From Naasia lichenicola (lineage in GTDB: Bacteria > Actinomycetota > Actinomycetes > Actinomycetales > Microbacteriaceae): a DNA stretch of 64,000 bases. Below are positions 18,947 to 27,294 of this stretch, one piece after another (position 1 is the stretch's first letter; each line of letters opens with the position of its first letter). A program made the position numbers and the translations under genes. Under the pieces are notes generated by a model. The model made no database searches, had not been told where the DNA came from, and saw nothing but the letters and a program-made list of their open reading frames with translations. The stretch covers positions 1 to 64,000 of the forward strand of contig NZ_SSSM01000005.1 of assembly GCF_004801885.1 (NCBI RefSeq), written 5' to 3'.

Positions 18947-20326
18947 TCAGCCGGCCACCTGGTCGTAGGCACGCAGTGCAGCAGCCTGCGCGTCCTTCAG
19001 AGCGTCCGCGGATGGCTTCTCACCGAGCAGCGCCGAGGTGACCGCGTTCTGCAGCTCCGTCTGGATCTGCTGGCCTGCCGGCGAGGAGCCGAACGACTGG
19101 CCGCTGGAGGCGACGTCGTAGTAGGTGCCGATCGCCTGGTCGAAGCCGGGGTAGTCGGTGGTCTTCACGTAGGCGTCACGCAGGGTCTGGTCGTTCTCCG
19201 GCGAGCCGGTGAACAGACCCGCGTTGATGCCGTGACGCGACTCGTCGGCCTGGGTCGTGGCGTCGCGGGCCTCACCCGCAGCGTTCCACGCGTCGGTCGA
19301 GGTGAGTGCGAGCACGTAGGCGCAGGCTGCCGACGGGTTCTTGGCCGCGGTCGGGATCACGAACGAGGTGCCGCTCGCGACGGTGAACGGCTGGCCGTCC
19401 TGGGTGTTGAGCGGAACAGCGCCGATCTGCACCTGGTCCGCATACGGGGTCAGGACGTTCACGTACCACTGGTCGAACACCGCGCCACCGACCTGGTCGG
19501 CCACGTAGGAGTTGTTGTCACCGAAGACGTCGAACGAGTCGACGAAGCTCTTCGCGTTCGCGTAGCCGCCCTGGGCGTCGTAGATCTCCTTGAGGAAGTC
19601 GATCGCCTTCGCGTTGTTCGGGTCGTCGAGCGCCGGCTTGCCGTCCGCGTCGATGGTCTTGCCGCCGAAGCTCAGCATCCACAGGCCGGCCTTGCCGACG
19701 CCCTGCGGGTCGAAGCCCATGACGCTCGGGTTCGAGCCGTCCAGCTTGGTCATCTTGCTGATCGCGGCGAGGAAGGCCTCGGGGTTCGAGGTGTCCATGT
19801 CGGCATCGGTGACGCCGGCGGCGGCCATGACGCGCTCGTTCAGCAGGATGGCCGGCGGCTGGTAGAACTGCGGCACGCCGTAGACGGCGTCGTCGTAGGT
19901 CACGTCGTCGACGACCTGCGGGTACCAGTACGAGTCGGGCTCGACGCCGTAGAGCGAGAAGCACTTGTCGAGCGGCATGATCAGGCCCTGCGCGGCGTAG
20001 GTGGCCACGAACTGGCGGTCCATCTGCACGACGTCGGGGATGCTGCCACCGGCGGCGCGGGTGGTGAACTTCTGCGCGTCGAAGGCGGAGGCGTCGAGGT
20101 CGACGGTCGTGTCGCTCTTGCCGACGACGCCCTCTGCGTAGTCGAGCCGAGACGTGCCGACCTCGTCGGCGTTCTCGAAGCCCCAGACGCTCAGGGTCCC
20201 CTTGTAGTCCTTCGCGAAGTCGGCACCGGTGGTGCCCCCTCCGCCGCTGTCGCCGCTGCATGCGGCGAGAGCCACGAGCGCGAGCCCTGCCGTCGCCGAC
20301 AGCAGGAGCTGCTTGGTCTTCTTCAT
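18947..20326 (-). CDS. Carbohydrate ABC transporter substrate-binding lipoprotein
   Basis: A 459-residue group-1 (MalE/UgpB-like) binding protein with a signal peptide and lipobox LAAC (Cys23). The mature protein begins with a Gly/Ser linker and a first strand GTLSVWGFEN. Typical features are SIPDVVQMDRQFVATYAAQG, YGVPQFYQPPAILLNERVM and the C-terminal SALLGEKPSADALKDAQ helix. It binds an oligosaccharide or glycoside outside the cell and delivers it to the permeases at 20660-22551. It has its own promoter and operator 2, separate from the permease genes, allowing high receptor levels. The ligand is unknown. Confidence 0.93.
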   Translation of the reverse strand: MKKTKQLLLSATAGLALVALAACSGDSGGGGTTGADFAKDYKGTLSVWGFENADEVGTSRLDYAEGVVGKSDTTVDLDASAFDAQKFTTRAAGGSIPDVVQMDRQFVATYAAQGLIMPLDKCFSLYGVEPDSYWYPQVVDDVTYDDAVYGVPQFYQPPAILLNERVMAAAGVTDADMDTSNPEAFLAAISKMTKLDGSNPSVMGFDPQGVGKAGLWMLSFGGKTIDADGKPALDDPNNAKAIDFLKEIYDAQGGYANAKSFVDSFDVFGDNNSYVADQVGGAVFDQWYVNVLTPYADQVQIGAVPLNTQDGQPFTVASGTSFVIPTAAKNPSAACAYVLALTSTDAWNAAGEARDATTQADESRHGINAGLFTGSPENDQTLRDAYVKTTDYPGFDQAIGTYYDVASSGQSFGSSPAGQQIQTELQNAVTSALLGEKPSADALKDAQAAALRAYDQVAG

Positions 20327-20390
20327 TGAAATTCCTCTCGGACGGTGCCCCGGTCGCGTCGTCGCTACCCGGTTCCTCGATCATGACCGA

Positions 20391-20410
20391 ATGTGGGAAC
20401 CATCCCACAT
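20391..20410. promoter_or_regulatory. LacI-type operator 2
   Basis: ATGTGGGAACCATCCCACAT, with perfect 8-bp arms around ACCA: the best palindrome of the set. It lies 65 bp upstream of the binding-protein start and 5 bp downstream of a -10 element. Confidence 0.88.
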
Positions 20411-20415
20411 CGGTG

Positions 20416-20444
20416 ACGGTACCTCAGCATCACCTCTTGGACAA
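20416..20444 (-). promoter_or_regulatory. Promoter of the sugar-binding protein gene
   Basis: On the minus strand TTGTCC (20444-20439), 17 bp, then TACCGT (20421-20416). The start site would fall in operator 2, so repressor binding would block initiation. Confidence 0.55.
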
Positions 20445-20620
20445 GTCTCTTGCCCGTATTACCGGGGCGTGGTAGCCGAACCGTTATCAACCGGCACCTC
20501 GGTCATGAGCAAAATTCAGGATCCGGGGTGGAATCGATCCCAGAATGCGCGCCGACACGTCGCAGCCCGGATCGGCGCCGAGGCCGGCGGGCATCGCGAT
20601 CAGCGGCCGGATGCGCACGA

Positions 20621-20650
20621 AGGCGTGCCGACGGAGCCGTCGGCACGCCT
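20621..20650 (-). terminator. Terminator of the permease genes
   Basis: AGGCGTGCCGACGG and CCGTCGGCACGCCT form a perfect 14-bp stem, beginning 10 bp past the permease stop. The rest of the 333-bp gap to the binding-protein start holds only operator 2 and its promoter. Confidence 0.8.
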
Positions 20651-20659
20651 CGCGGAAGA

Positions 20660-21589
20660 TCAGCCCTTGCGCCCCTGAGTGGCGACGCCCTCGATGAAGT
20701 AGCGCTGGCCGAAGGCGAAGAGGATGAGCATCGGCAGCGTCACGAGGAGCGCTGCCACCATGACGAACTGGTAGTCGCCGTGACCGCCGTTGGTGGGGCT
20801 GTACCGGGTCATCGCCGACGCGATGCCGAGCGGGACGGTGTAGCCCGTCTCCGAGCCGGCGTTGAGGTAGATCAGTCCCGCCTGCAGGTTGTTCCAGCTC
20901 GCCTGGAACTCGAACAGGAACACGATGATGAACGACGGGATGGAGAGCGGGAACACCATCCTCCAGAACATCCCCCAGTGGCCGACTCCGTCGACCCGTG
21001 CCGCCTCGAACGTCTCCCTCGGCAGGCCGAGGAAGAACTGCCGCTGCAGGAAGATGTAGAACGCCGACCCGAACAGGTTCATCCCCCACAGCGGGATGTT
21101 GGTTCCCACCAGGTGCAGGTTGTTCCAGATCAGGTACTGCGGCACGAGGGTCACCGCGCCCGGCAGCATCATGGTCGCCAGCACGACGCCGAACAGGGCC
21201 GTGCGTCCGGGGAACCGGTAGTAGGCGAAGCCCCACGCCACGAGCGAGCTCGACACGGTGACGAAGCCGGCCGCCAGGATGGCGATCAGCAGGCTGTTGC
21301 CCACCCAGTTCACGAGCGGAAGCTCGGCCCACACGTCCGCGTAGTTCTGCGGCTGGAAGGTCTGAGGGATCAGCGCGTTGTCGAACACCTGACCCCGCGG
21401 CTTGAAGCTCGCTGCGAGCAGCCAGGCGAACGGGTACAGGAACAGCAGCGAGAACAGGATCAGGAGCGCCCAGCGCACGACCGCGCCGATGCGCGAGCCG
21501 ATGCGGGGCGGGGCCTTGCGGATCGAGGGCTCGGCCTTGCCGGCGGTCGAGACGATGGGGCCGGCAGCGGATACGTCGACGGTCATCAC
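20660..21589 (-). CDS. Carbohydrate ABC permease (MalG-type)
   Basis: A 309-residue permease with six spans and an N-terminal cytoplasmic extension. The EAA loop is EAARVDGVGHWGMFWRMVFP, which docks to the ATPase. The C-terminus IEGVATQGRKG is typical of MalG proteins. It overlaps the MalF-type gene by 4 nt. No ATP-binding subunit is encoded in this locus, so a shared MsiK-type ATPase elsewhere must energise it, as in other actinobacteria. Confidence 0.93.
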   Translation of the reverse strand: MMTVDVSAAGPIVSTAGKAEPSIRKAPPRIGSRIGAVVRWALLILFSLLFLYPFAWLLAASFKPRGQVFDNALIPQTFQPQNYADVWAELPLVNWVGNSLLIAILAAGFVTVSSSLVAWGFAYYRFPGRTALFGVVLATMMLPGAVTLVPQYLIWNNLHLVGTNIPLWGMNLFGSAFYIFLQRQFFLGLPRETFEAARVDGVGHWGMFWRMVFPLSIPSFIIVFLFEFQASWNNLQAGLIYLNAGSETGYTVPLGIASAMTRYSPTNGGHGDYQFVMVAALLVTLPMLILFAFGQRYFIEGVATQGRKG

Positions 21590-22551
21590 CGCTCGCTTTC
21601 GTAGTAGACGAACCGGTTGCCGACCTTCACCTGGATCAGCGAGATGAGCATGATGATCACGAAGATGAGCCAGGCCATCGCGGCGGCGAACCCGAAGTTG
21701 AACTGACGGAACGCCTGCTGGAAGAGGTAGACCGCATAGAAGAGGGACGAGTCGGACGCCCCCTGCACCTGGTCGCGATAGAAGAGCAGATAGGCCTGAT
21801 CGAAGGTCTGCAGCGCCGCGATGGTCAGCACGATGACGTTGAAGAACAGCGATCCGGAGATCATCGGCAGGGTGATCGACCAGAACCGTCTGATCGGCCC
21901 CGCCCCGTCGATCTCGGCCACCTCATAGAGGTCGCGCGGGACGTTCTTGAGGGCGGCGAGGAAGATCACCATCGTGCCGCTCACGCCCCACAGCGTCATG
22001 AGCACGATGGACGGCTTGACCCAGTTGGGGTCGAGCAGCCACTGGGGGCCCTGGATGCCGAAGACGGCGAGGCCCTTGTTGATGGCGCCCTGGTTGCCGT
22101 TGAGCAACAGGAAGAACACCGATGCGGTCGCCACCGCCGGGGTCATCTTGGGCAGGTAGTAGAGGGTGCGGAAGATGCCCGCGCCCTTGCCCACCCGGTT
22201 GAGCAGCGAGGCGAGGAACAGGGCGAAGATGATCTCGAGCGGGACCGCCAGCACCGCGTAGAAGAGCGTGTTGCCCAGCGAGATGAGCACCTTCGGGTCT
22301 TCGAGCAGCGCCTGGTAGTTGGACAGCCCGGCGGGCCGCGAGGTGTTGGTCGCCAGCTGGTAGTGGCTGAAGGAGATCACCAGGCTGTAGATCATCGCGC
22401 CGAGCGTGAAGATCAGGAACCCGATGAGCCACGGGGTGATGAACAGATAGCCCGCGATGGCCTCGTTGCGGTTGTACTTCCGCGGCTTCTTGACCTTGAC
22501 CGGCGTCGGTGCCGGGTCGGTCGCGGACGGCGCGGCGAGTGTCGCGGTCAT
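21586..22551 (-). CDS. Carbohydrate ABC permease (MalF-type)
   Basis: A 321-residue permease with six spans after a 45-residue basic cytoplasmic N-terminus (VKVKKPRKYNRNEAIAGY). The EAA loop is EVAEIDGAGPIRRFWSITLP. It is the first gene of the permease pair. The start ATG 22551 is chosen because longer versions would run through the promoter and operator 3. It partners the MalG-type protein and the lipoprotein receptor at 18947. Confidence 0.92.
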   Translation of the reverse strand: MTATLAAPSATDPAPTPVKVKKPRKYNRNEAIAGYLFITPWLIGFLIFTLGAMIYSLVISFSHYQLATNTSRPAGLSNYQALLEDPKVLISLGNTLFYAVLAVPLEIIFALFLASLLNRVGKGAGIFRTLYYLPKMTPAVATASVFFLLLNGNQGAINKGLAVFGIQGPQWLLDPNWVKPSIVLMTLWGVSGTMVIFLAALKNVPRDLYEVAEIDGAGPIRRFWSITLPMISGSLFFNVIVLTIAALQTFDQAYLLFYRDQVQGASDSSLFYAVYLFQQAFRQFNFGFAAAMAWLIFVIIMLISLIQVKVGNRFVYYESER

Positions 22552-22624
22552 GGGGAGACCGCCCGGAGGCTGGTCGGGTTCATTGGCGGCTCCGCTCGTG
22601 AGGGTCGTCGACTGCGACGGCCAA

Positions 22625-22644
22625 ATGTGGTAACGATTCCACAT
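22625..22644. promoter_or_regulatory. LacI-type operator 3
   Basis: ATGTGGTAACGATTCCACAT, with perfect 6-bp outer arms. It lies in the divergent gap between the permease pair (start 22551) and the GH1 operon (start 22708), so it could control both. Confidence 0.85.
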
Positions 22645-22649
22645 GACGC

Positions 22650-22678
22650 TAACGAGGAGCATAAGTCGGACCGGTCAA
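22650..22678 (-). promoter_or_regulatory. Promoter of the permease genes
   Basis: On the minus strand TTGACC (22678-22673), 17 bp, then TCGTTA (22655-22650). Operator 3 begins 5 bp further on, the same geometry as at the binding-protein gene. Confidence 0.5.
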
Positions 22679-22707
22679 CTCCTGCAAGCCCCGCACGGGG
22701 GCGCACG

Positions 22708-24120
22708 ATGAGCACTCCCTTCCCGGACGGGTTCCTCTGGGGCGCCGCCACGAGCGCGTATCAGACCGAGGGCTCGCTCGACGCCGACGGTCGAGGCGCC
22801 TCGATCTGGGACTCGTTCGCTCGGATTCCCGGCGCGATCGAGGGCGGAGGCGACGCATCCATCGCGACCGACTCGTACCGACGCTGGCGGGACGACCTCG
22901 ATCTCATCACGGAGCTGGGGCTCGGCGCCTACCGGTTCTCCACGGCGTGGTCGCGGGTGGTGCCCGACGGACGGGGACGGATCGAGCCGCGCGCGCTCGA
23001 CCATTACGAGCGCTTCGTCGACGGACTGCTCGAGCGCGGTGTCACGCCGGTCCTGACCCTCAACCACTGGGACATGCCGCAGGCCCTGATGGACGAGGGC
23101 GGCTGGCTCGGCCGAGGCAGCGTCGACGCCTTCGTGCACTACGCGACCGCGGTGGCCGAGCGACTCGGGGATCGGATCCCCTGGTGGATCACCCAGTGCG
23201 AGCCGTGGATCGTGCAGCTGCTGGGCTACCAGCTGGGACTGCACGCTCCGGGACTCGCCGATCTGGCATCGAGCGTGCGCGCGGGGCACCACATCCTGCT
23301 CGCCCACGGCGCCGCGTACGACGCCATGCGCCCGCTCACGTCAGGCCGGATCGGCGCCGGCCCCAACCTGCTGCCGTGCGTGCCCGCGTCCGACAGCCCG
23401 GAGGATCGGGCGGCGGCGATCGGCAGCGACGGCTACGTCAACCGCTGGTACCTGGATCCGCTGTTCCTCGGGAAGTACCCGGACGACATGCGCGCGCACT
23501 GGGAACGGGTGGCGGGGCCGCTCGACTTCATCCGCGACGGGGACGAGGCGGCCATCGGCGGCCGGATGGACTTCCTCGGCCTCAACTACTACACGCGCCG
23601 CGTGATGACGGCGGCCGAGGTCGGGCCGAATCGGTCGTTCCCCTGGCAGGTGGTGCGCGCCCCGGAGGAGTCGCGGCTGACCGACGAGGGCACCGAGATC
23701 GTGCCGGAGGCGCTGCTCGCCCTGCTGCTGCGGCTGAAGGCGGACTACCCGGCCGTGCCGATCCTCATCACGGAGAACGGGCTGACCTCCAACGAGACGC
23801 CGCAGCACGACGGCCGGGTGCACGACGTGCGCCGCATCCGCTTCCTGCGCGCCCACATCGCCGCCATGGCGGAGGCCGTGCGGCAGGGCGTCCCGCTCGC
23901 CGGCTACCTGCACTGGTCGCTGCTGGACAACTTCGAATGGGCCCTCGGATACCGCCCGCGGTTCGGCCTGGTCTTCGTCGACTATCCGACCGGGCAGCGC
24001 ACCATCAAGGACAGCGCGCGGCACTACTCGGCTCTCATCGACGCCGACGGGGATCTCGACGCCGTGCCCGAGGACTTCGGCGACGAGGCGGCTGTGGACG
24101 CCAGCGGCGTGTTCGGATGA
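22708..24120 (+). CDS. GH1 beta-glycosidase with altered NEP motif
   Basis: A 470-residue GH1 enzyme with FPDGFLWGAATSAYQTEG at the N-terminus, LNHWDMPQAL, the nucleophile Glu356 in ITENG and HWSLLDNFEW near the end. The acid/base motif usually reads NEP; here it is CEP (Cys164-Glu165-Pro166). Glu is kept, but the Asn that normally contacts the sugar 2-hydroxyl is replaced, pointing to an unusual donor. It has no signal peptide, so it hydrolyses imported beta-glycosides in the cytoplasm. It overlaps the FAD oxidoreductase gene by ATGA and is divergent from the importer genes. Confidence 0.92.
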   Translation: MSTPFPDGFLWGAATSAYQTEGSLDADGRGASIWDSFARIPGAIEGGGDASIATDSYRRWRDDLDLITELGLGAYRFSTAWSRVVPDGRGRIEPRALDHYERFVDGLLERGVTPVLTLNHWDMPQALMDEGGWLGRGSVDAFVHYATAVAERLGDRIPWWITQCEPWIVQLLGYQLGLHAPGLADLASSVRAGHHILLAHGAAYDAMRPLTSGRIGAGPNLLPCVPASDSPEDRAAAIGSDGYVNRWYLDPLFLGKYPDDMRAHWERVAGPLDFIRDGDEAAIGGRMDFLGLNYYTRRVMTAAEVGPNRSFPWQVVRAPEESRLTDEGTEIVPEALLALLLRLKADYPAVPILITENGLTSNETPQHDGRVHDVRRIRFLRAHIAAMAEAVRQGVPLAGYLHWSLLDNFEWALGYRPRFGLVFVDYPTGQRTIKDSARHYSALIDADGDLDAVPEDFGDEAAVDASGVFG

Positions 24121-25655
24121 GCGGCATCGCGCGGGACTCGGTGGAGGTCGTGGTGTTCGGCGGCACGGCTGCCGGCGTCTGCGCGGCGGTCGCTGCGGCG
24201 CGGCACGGCGCCCAGACCGTGCTCATCGAGTCGGACCTGCACCTCGGCGGCATGGTCTCGGGCGGCCTCGGCTACACGGATGTCGGCGACGTCCGCGTGC
24301 TCGGCGGGATGGCGGCCGAGTTCCGTCGCGACGTCGCCGCGCACTACGGCGTCCCGGTCGGCCGGTTCGCCGGCCCCGAGCCGCATGTCGCGGAGTCGAT
24401 CCTGCGCTCCTGGCTCGAGCGGGCAGGCGTCGAGGTCCGGATGGGCACCCGGGTCGTGGACGTCCAGCGTTCCGGGCAGCGGCTGAGCGCCGTGGTCCTG
24501 GGGGACGGATCCGTGCTGTCGGCTGGCGCCTTCGTGGACGCGAGCTACGAGGGCGACCTGCTCGCGCTCGCCGGCGTCAGCACGCGGATCGGACGGGAGG
24601 ACCGCACGCTGCACGGCGAGGAGTTCGCCGGTCGCCGCGAGATCGTCCCGGGACGGCACTCGATGCCGTGGGGAGTGTCGCCGTTCGGGAACGACGGCGC
24701 CCCGATCCCCCAGGTGGTGTCGGAGCCCATGGCGGAGGTCGGCCGCGGCGACGGCAATGTGATGTCCTACGGCTACCGGCTGTGCCTCAGCCAGTCGGCG
24801 GACCGCATCCCGTTTGAGGAGCCGCCGGCCTACGACCCGGCGTATTGGGAGGTGGCCCGCCGCTACCTGGCCGTCGGCGGCGCCGCAGAGCCGGCGGGCC
24901 GGTGGCTCGGCCTCGAGCCGAATTTGCCGGGCGGCAAGTGCGACGCGAACTCGCTCGGCCCTGTCTCGCTGAGCGTGCTCGACGGTTCTGGGCGCGGCTG
25001 GGCAAAGGGCGGCTCCGCGGCGCGGGCGGAGATCGCGGCAGCGCACGAGGCGCACGCGCGCTCGTTCCTCTGGTTCCTCTCGAGGGATCCGGACGTCCCG
25101 CTCGAGATCCGTCGCGAGCTGCAGGGGTGGGGCTACGCCGCGGACGAGTTCACGGACACCGCCTACGTTCCGCACCAGCTGTACGTCCGCGAGGCCCGCA
25201 GGATGGTCGGCGCGACGGTGCTGACCGAAGCCGACCTGCGCGCGGGAAGGCTTCCGGAGGACACGATCGCCGTCGGGTCGTACCACCTCGACATCCGCGA
25301 GGTGCAGCGCACCTGGATCACCGCCTGGGAGCACCCGGATCCCCAGTCTCACGTGGTGAACGAGGGCTACCTCTCCGTCGGCATCCCGTCGTACGGCATT
25401 CCCTATCGCGCGCTGCTGCCCCAGCCCGAGGAGGTCGGCGGGCTGCTGGCGGCCGTCTGCGTCTCCGCCTCGCACGTCGCGTTCTCCTCGATCCGGATGG
25501 AGCCGCAGTTCCAGATGCTCGGGCAGGCGGCCGGCACGGCGGCGGCGCTCTCGATCCGGGCCGACGTGCAGCCCCACGACCTCGATCCCCGGGCGCTGCG
25601 CGAGGCCCTCGTCGCCGACGGGGCGGTTCTCGGGGTGCCTCGACATCACGGCTGA
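24117..25655 (+). CDS. FAD-dependent oxidoreductase (FAD_oxidored type)
   Basis: A 512-residue flavoprotein with an N-terminal dinucleotide fold VVVFGGTAAGVCAAVAAARHG and IESDLHLGGMVSGGLGYTD (residues about 9-55). The C-terminal part has EGYLSVGIPSYGIPYRALLP and FSSIRMEPQFQMLGQAAGTAA (split as FSSIRMEPQF and QMLGQAAGTAA), typical of the pfam12831 group, whose members often sit in polysaccharide-use loci. The reaction is not established for most of them. It is coupled to the GH1 gene, suggesting that it oxidises the released sugar or aglycone. Confidence 0.82.
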   Translation: MSGIARDSVEVVVFGGTAAGVCAAVAAARHGAQTVLIESDLHLGGMVSGGLGYTDVGDVRVLGGMAAEFRRDVAAHYGVPVGRFAGPEPHVAESILRSWLERAGVEVRMGTRVVDVQRSGQRLSAVVLGDGSVLSAGAFVDASYEGDLLALAGVSTRIGREDRTLHGEEFAGRREIVPGRHSMPWGVSPFGNDGAPIPQVVSEPMAEVGRGDGNVMSYGYRLCLSQSADRIPFEEPPAYDPAYWEVARRYLAVGGAAEPAGRWLGLEPNLPGGKCDANSLGPVSLSVLDGSGRGWAKGGSAARAEIAAAHEAHARSFLWFLSRDPDVPLEIRRELQGWGYAADEFTDTAYVPHQLYVREARRMVGATVLTEADLRAGRLPEDTIAVGSYHLDIREVQRTWITAWEHPDPQSHVVNEGYLSVGIPSYGIPYRALLPQPEEVGGLLAAVCVSASHVAFSSIRMEPQFQMLGQAAGTAAALSIRADVQPHDLDPRALREALVADGAVLGVPRHHG

Positions 25656-25719
25656 CGGGGTTCGACCGCCGCGCCACGACCTTTGACGCTGGCCCGTCCG
25701 CGGTGTCATGCTCGACGCC

Positions 25720-27294
25720 ATGGCCGAATGTGGGAACGTTACCTCATCGGTGCGCGCCCTCGGCATAGACGTCGGAAGCACCGCGGTGAAGGCCGTCTTG
25801 CTGCGCGTGCACGACGGAGGGCTGACCGAGCTCGCCGTCGCCGAGCGGCCGACCGCCGGGGCGGATGCTCGGGGTCTCATCACTCTCGCGATCGCCGCCT
25901 CCCGCGAGGTCCTCGAGCGCGCCGCACACCTAGACGGCGCCGGCGCCGCAGTCCCGATCGCGGTGGTCGGGATCGCATCGATGGCGGAGACCGGCGCACT
26001 CGTCGCGGATGCCGCCCCCATCGGATCGCTCATCCGCTGGGACCGAGACGGCGATCCGGACGCGCGTCTGGCCCTTGCCGCCGAGCTCGACGCGGTCGAG
26101 CTGCACCGCGCGACCGGCGCACCGCTCGCGCCCAAGCTCCCCCTGCTGACCTGGGCGGCGGCCGCGCAGGACGGTCTGGACCCGGGGATCCGCTGGGGAT
26201 TCGCCTCCGATCTCGTGGCGCTCGCGCTCACCGGCGTCCTCGCGACGGATCACACCCTGGCCGGGCGGAGCGGCGCGTATCCGCTGCCGCCACAGGGCAC
26301 TCCCCTCGGGCAGAGCTGGGATGCTCGGCTGCTCGACGCGGTCGGTGTGCCCCGCACCCTGCCGCCCGAGATCCGCACGCCGGGAACGCCGGTCGGAGTG
26401 GTCCTCGGCGAGCGCCTGCCCGGCGCGACGGGCGTTCCGGTGCACATCGCCGGCCACGACCATGCGGTCGCCGCCCACCTCGCAGGCGTCCGGGCCGGGG
26501 CGGATGGACGGCCGGGCACCGTCGTGCACTCGCTCGGCACGACCGAGGCGGTGCTCGCCGTCGCGCCAGACGGCCACCCGGTGGACCGGCCGCGTGCGGC
26601 TGTCGACGGGATCAGCGTCGTTCGCGCTGTGGACGGCGTGCGCGAGGGCGTGCTCGCGGGGAGTCCATCGGCGGGCGCCATGATCGCCGACTGGTCCCGC
26701 CGCGCGGCCGAGTCGGGCACGGATCCCGCCGCGCTCCTCTCCGACGTCCGCGATCCCTCAGGTCGAGCGTTCATGCTCCCCTACCTCCGCGGACGGCAGT
26801 CGCCGGCGCCGGACCCGGATGCGCGCGCGGTCTTGATCGACGCCGATGCCGATCTGCGAGGCCCGTCGACCGAGCCCGCCGTCGAGCTCTCCGCGATCCT
26901 CCGCGGTCTCGCCGCCCACGGCGCCTGGATGCGCGCGGCGGTCATGGAACTCACGCGCAATCCGAGCGCATCGCGCGGCGGCGATCCCGAGGTGGTGGCC
27001 GTCGGCACCCCTGTGCGCAGCAATGTCCGGCTGGCCCGATTGATGGCCGCACTCAGGTCCGGCCCCCTGGCGATCGTGGAGCTCGCGGCGCCTGTCGCGG
27101 TCGGCGCCGCGCTGCTCGCCCTCCAGCGCGAGGGCCTGGTCGGCTCCGTCGCTCCCCCGATGCGGACCGTCCATGCATCCCCCGACCTCGCAGTCGACCT
27201 CGCGGAGAGATTCGCAACGGCCATCGCAGTCCCCATGCCAAGACCAGCCGCCTCCCTCAGAACAGCCGCCCACCTCAGCACAGGAGCACCATGA
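25720..27294 (+). CDS. FGGY-family carbohydrate kinase
   Basis: About 524 residues if it starts at ATG 25720. The N-terminal ATPase domain has LGIDVGSTAVKAVLL; the second half has VHIAGHDHAVAAHLAG with the probable catalytic Asp, and HSLGTTEAVLAV. FGGY kinases phosphorylate sugars such as xylulose, fuculose, ribulose or glycerol. Three starts are possible: ATG 25708, ATG 25720 and GTG 25750. Operator 4 (25728-25747) lies inside the reading frame of the first two, and no ribosome site precedes any. A leaderless mRNA starting at 25720 or translation from GTG 25750 are both plausible. It is coupled to the aldolase by ATGA. Confidence 0.85.
   Translation: MAECGNVTSSVRALGIDVGSTAVKAVLLRVHDGGLTELAVAERPTAGADARGLITLAIAASREVLERAAHLDGAGAAVPIAVVGIASMAETGALVADAAPIGSLIRWDRDGDPDARLALAAELDAVELHRATGAPLAPKLPLLTWAAAAQDGLDPGIRWGFASDLVALALTGVLATDHTLAGRSGAYPLPPQGTPLGQSWDARLLDAVGVPRTLPPEIRTPGTPVGVVLGERLPGATGVPVHIAGHDHAVAAHLAGVRAGADGRPGTVVHSLGTTEAVLAVAPDGHPVDRPRAAVDGISVVRAVDGVREGVLAGSPSAGAMIADWSRRAAESGTDPAALLSDVRDPSGRAFMLPYLRGRQSPAPDPDARAVLIDADADLRGPSTEPAVELSAILRGLAAHGAWMRAAVMELTRNPSASRGGDPEVVAVGTPVRSNVRLARLMAALRSGPLAIVELAAPVAVGAALLALQREGLVGSVAPPMRTVHASPDLAVDLAERFATAIAVPMPRPAASLRTAAHLSTGAP
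25728..25747. promoter_or_regulatory. LacI-type operator 4
   Basis: ATGTGGGAACGTTACCTCAT, matching the set, with one change in the right arm. It overlaps the start region of the FGGY kinase gene. A possible -35 TTGACG lies at 25683-25688. Confidence 0.75.

Noticed and set aside
24024-26231. 735-codon minus-strand frame over the flavoprotein and kinase genes
   Set aside because: Crosses the promoter and operator 4 and has no domain signature.
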